Source of the DNA: Hyphomicrobiaceae bacterium
GTDB taxonomy: Bacteria > Pseudomonadota > Alphaproteobacteria > Rhizobiales > Hyphomicrobiaceae
NCBI GenBank assembly: GCA_020442165.1
Contig: JAGRKV010000017.1
Location: 243,026 to 307,025 of the forward strand
Reading direction: 5' to 3'
Length of the DNA: 64,000 bases
The position numbers and the translations under genes were made by a program. Shown here in pieces: positions 61,355 to 64,000 of this stretch. The notes below the pieces were generated by a model. The model was not told the origin of the DNA. It did not search any database and saw only the letters and a list, made by a program, of their open reading frames with translations. How positions within the stretch are numbered: the stretch's first letter is position 1; each line of letters begins with the position of its first letter.

Positions 61355-64000
61355 ATGGCAGACAACAACAAAATGCTCATTGATGCCACGCATCCCGAGG
61401 AGACTCGGGTCGTGGTGCTGCGCGGAGGCCGCGTAGAGGAATTCGACTATGAGTCGGCGGCTCGCAAACAGCTGCGCGGCAACATCTATCTCGCCAAGGT
61501 GACACGGGTCGAGCCGTCACTGCAGGCGGCTTTTGTCGACTATGGCGGCAATCGCCATGGTTTCCTCGCCTTCAACGAAATCCATCCCGACTACTACCAG
61601 ATCCCGGTCGCCGACCGTCAGGCGCTGCTGGAAGAGGAAGCCGCGGCAGAAGCCGCGGAGGAAGCTGCCGCCGAGGCGCGAGCAGAGGCGCGTGCCCGCC
61701 GTGAAGCCGCGCGGGCTGCCGCAAAGGCTGCACAACAGAAGGCACGCGGCGGCAGCGAGGCCGACGAGGATGATGACGAGGACGATGACGACGATCACTC
61801 CGTCGACGACGATGGCGGTGAGGTCGTCGACCTTCAGGACGAGGATTTGTCCGCTGACGATGCGGACCACGATGGCGAGGATGACGGCGTCACCGAGCCG
61901 TCCTCACGCACAATGGCCGAGAGCGCCGGATTGGACGACGACCGACGGTACGAGGACCACCACGCCGCCGATACCCACGACGCGGAAAAGGACGCTGAGA
62001 CCGACACCGCTACTTCGGTTGCCGCGGCAGCAGCGCGCGCGGCGACGGCTGCGGCTGAAGCAGCTTCACCTTCGAGCCATGCCGAAGCTCACTTAGAGGC
62101 AGCTGACGAGCATGGCAGCCCTGCCCACGGTGATGCCGACGACGCCCCCCAGCCGCATGGCCTCGTCGAGGACCAGGGCGTGCAGGAGATCGAGGCTGAG
62201 AACGGCAATGGCGGGGCTGAAGCTTCCGTCGAGCAGGTTGGTTCGGAAGATGCGTTGGAGGAGTTGCCATCGCGTCCGCGCCGCCGGCCCCGCAGCTACA
62301 AGATCCAGGAGGTCATCAAGCGCCGCCAGGTCGTGCTTGTGCAGGTCGTCAAGGAAGAGCGCGGCAACAAGGGCGCGGCACTCACCACCTACCTGTCGCT
62401 CGCCGGACGCTATACCGTTCTTATGCCGAATACGGCGCGCGGCGGCGGCATTTCCCGCAAGATCACACAGCCACAGGACCGCAAGCGACTGAAGGCGATC
62501 GCCGCGGAGCTCGACGTGCCGGAGGGCATGGGCCTTATCATCCGCACGGCAGGCGCCGCCCGCACCAAGCAGGAGATCAAGCGCGACTTCGAGTATCTGC
62601 TGCGCCTTTGGGAGAGCGTGCGCGAGCTGACGCTACAGTCGACCGCTCCCAACCTCGTTTATGAAGAGGGCAACCTCATCAAGCGGTCGATCCGCGATCT
62701 CTATAACAAGGACGTCGAGGAGATCATTGTCGCCGGCGAGGAAGCGCATCGCGAGGCTCGCGACTTCATGCGCATGCTCATGCCGAGCCATGCCAAGAAC
62801 GTCATCCAATACCAGCAGCCCGAGCCGCTTTTCACCCGCTTCCAGATCGAGCGGCAGCTAAATGCGATGTTCAGCCCGTATGTGACGCTGAAATCGGGCG
62901 GCTACCTCGTCATCAACCAGACCGAAGCCCTAGTTGCGATCGACGTCAACTCAGGCAAGGCGACGCGCGAGTTCTCGATCGAGGAAACCGCGCTCGTCAC
63001 GAACTGCGAGGCGGCTGAAGAGATTGCGCGGCAGCTGAAGCTGCGCGACCTTGCCGGCCTGATCGTGATCGACTTCATCGACATGGAGGAGAAGCGCAAC
63101 AATCGCACGGTCGAACGGCGCCTGAAGGAGGCATTGAAGCTCGACCGGGCGCGAATCCAGGTCGGCCGCATCAGCCACTTCGGTCTTCTGGAGATGTCGC
63201 GCCAGCGGCTGCGCACAGGCGTGCTCGAGGGATCGACCTCGCAGTGCCCGCATTGCCAGGGCACGGGCATCATCCGATCGACAGAAAGCGTTGCGCTAGC
63301 GGTGCTTCGCGGGCTGGAAGACGCCGTCATGGCGGGGACTCGCGCCTCGCTGACAGCTGTTACGACGTCGACTGTCGCGCTCTATATCCTCAACAAGAAG
63401 CGCGCCTTCATCAACGATATGGAAGCCCGCCATGGATTGCCCATCTCGGTCGAGGGCTCCGAGAAGATGCAAGGTGCCAACTTCTCCGTCGAAAAAGGAC
63501 CGGCACCGGCGCAACACCTGCGGCGCCCCGAAAAGACCGCGGTCAACATGGACTGGGGCTTTGACGAAGACGGCGAGCAGCAGGTTGACGACGAGGCCGA
63601 CGAGATCGCGGCCGATGGTGATGATCGCGATGAACGCGGTGGGCGCGAAGAACGCGGCGGACGTGAGGAGCGCCTCGACCGCGGTGATGGCGATGGCCGC
63701 AGGCGCAGACGCCGCAGACGGCGTGGCCGGCGCGGGGATCGCGAAGCGCGTGGCGCGGAGAATGCAGACACGCTCGATGACAACGATGGCATGGAGGCCG
63801 ACGAGCAGGAGTTCGAACAGGAAGACTCCGCTGAGGAGGCCGATGCCGGCGAAGAGCAGACGGCAGGTGAGGCGCGCGGGGATGGCGAGGAAGGCGAGGG
63901 CGATGAGCGCTCTGGCGCGCGCCGCCGACGTCGCCGTGGCCGCCGTGGCGGACGGCGTAATCGGGAGCGGCAGGAAAACGCTGGCGGAGAGGGTGATGAC
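61355..64000 (+). CDS. rne: Ribonuclease E (Rne/Rng family), 3' end outside window
   Basis: The gene gives 882 codons up to the window end. Start MADNNKMLIDATHPEETRVV after GGAGGACTTAGCAAA. The S1 domain (~38-350) is interrupted by an insert of ~215 residues (~91-305), rich in Glu/Asp/Ala/Arg, then resumes RSYKIQEVIKRRQVVLVQVV. The RNase H/DNase I-like core has VAIDVNSGKATREFSIEETA and LIVIDFIDMEEKRNNRTVER (metal Asp residues). The zinc link is CPHCQGTG (~631-638). From ~720 it is low complexity, with acidic and Arg-rich repeats (RRRRRRRGRRG) that bind RNA. It is the core of the degradosome. Confidence 0.97.
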   Translation, partial: MADNNKMLIDATHPEETRVVVLRGGRVEEFDYESAARKQLRGNIYLAKVTRVEPSLQAAFVDYGGNRHGFLAFNEIHPDYYQIPVADRQALLEEEAAAEAAEEAAAEARAEARARREAARAAAKAAQQKARGGSEADEDDDEDDDDDHSVDDDGGEVVDLQDEDLSADDADHDGEDDGVTEPSSRTMAESAGLDDDRRYEDHHAADTHDAEKDAETDTATSVAAAAARAATAAAEAASPSSHAEAHLEAADEHGSPAHGDADDAPQPHGLVEDQGVQEIEAENGNGGAEASVEQVGSEDALEELPSRPRRRPRSYKIQEVIKRRQVVLVQVVKEERGNKGAALTTYLSLAGRYTVLMPNTARGGGISRKITQPQDRKRLKAIAAELDVPEGMGLIIRTAGAARTKQEIKRDFEYLLRLWESVRELTLQSTAPNLVYEEGNLIKRSIRDLYNKDVEEIIVAGEEAHREARDFMRMLMPSHAKNVIQYQQPEPLFTRFQIERQLNAMFSPYVTLKSGGYLVINQTEALVAIDVNSGKATREFSIEETALVTNCEAAEEIARQLKLRDLAGLIVIDFIDMEEKRNNRTVERRLKEALKLDRARIQVGRISHFGLLEMSRQRLRTGVLEGSTSQCPHCQGTGIIRSTESVALAVLRGLEDAVMAGTRASLTAVTTSTVALYILNKKRAFINDMEARHGLPISVEGSEKMQGANFSVEKGPAPAQHLRRPEKTAVNMDWGFDEDGEQQVDDEADEIAADGDDRDERGGREERGGREERLDRGDGDGRRRRRRRRRGRRGDREARGAENADTLDDNDGMEADEQEFEQEDSAEEADAGEEQTAGEARGDGEEGEGDERSGARRRRRRGRRGGRRNRERQENAGGEGDD

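Noticed and set aside
1..64000. tRNA, rRNA, CRISPR arrays, insertion sequences and prophage genes
   Set aside because: I looked on both strands and found no cloverleaf-like sequences, regularly spaced repeats, transposase or phage proteins. A covariance-model scan could still find small RNAs that I cannot see by eye.

Overview
The window reads as a chromosomal segment of an alphaproteobacterium, most likely order Hyphomicrobiales (Rhizobiales). Evidence for this: a late-flagellar operon in the rhizobial/Brucella order (ftcR-flgE-flgK-flgL-flaF-flbT-flgD-fliQ-flhA), the phosphotransferase ChpT, the DUF1134 envelope protein EipA, an RNase E whose S1 domain is split by a long acidic insert, and a release factor 2 with an alphaproteobacterial-looking SPY recognition motif. 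I cannot name the genus. I see no rRNA, tRNA, CRISPR array, prophage or transposase. Nearly all DNA is coding, and the gaps hold a family of short dispersed repeats.

Layout. 1-7713 (minus strand): flagellar export, hook and junction genes under the orphan regulator FtcR. 8046-8998: a PilZ protein translationally coupled to a small membrane protein. 9170-12964: a GntR/UTRA repressor divergent from an unusual XRE-TetR double-HTH regulator, then an unrecognised protein with a distant resemblance to isocyanide synthases and a TauE/SafE permease. 13730-24005: a carboxylate (acetate-like) uptake and sensing locus. A VC_2705-type symporter, its DUF4212 partner and a cNMP/CBS/DUF294 protein lie on the minus strand. 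Divergent from them are a lone receiver protein, a PAS/degenerate-kinase/DEDDh-exonuclease fusion, a small membrane protein and a symporter-histidine kinase. 24066-29609: a malonate locus (GntR/FCD regulator, TRAP transporter, MatB) with a clear operator palindrome.

29872-35911: a membrane-anchored coiled-coil protein, EipA, ChpT with a CheY-like receiver, and FetAB. 36004-41740: a run of small secreted Cys-rich or Gly-rich proteins, CspA, RlmJ and HolC. 41882-47072: der, bamB, a YfgM-like TPR protein and panB. 47473-53754: an L,D-transpeptidase, MOSC and NnrU proteins, an anchored protein of unknown function, a bacterial PRMT-like methyltransferase and a TrmH-family methyltransferase. 53751-60474: an RlmI-like methyltransferase, prfB with its programmed frameshift, PBP1A and a cell-wall amidase. 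61355-64000: rne, cut by the window edge, preceded by leader hairpins that bury its ribosome-binding site.

The most unusual items are the kinase-like/exonuclease fusion inside the carboxylate-sensing locus, the PRMT-like enzyme, the XRE-TetR fusion with its neighbours, the repeat family whose CTAG ends serve as stop codons for flanking genes, the rne leader, and the paralogous Cys-rich secreted proteins.
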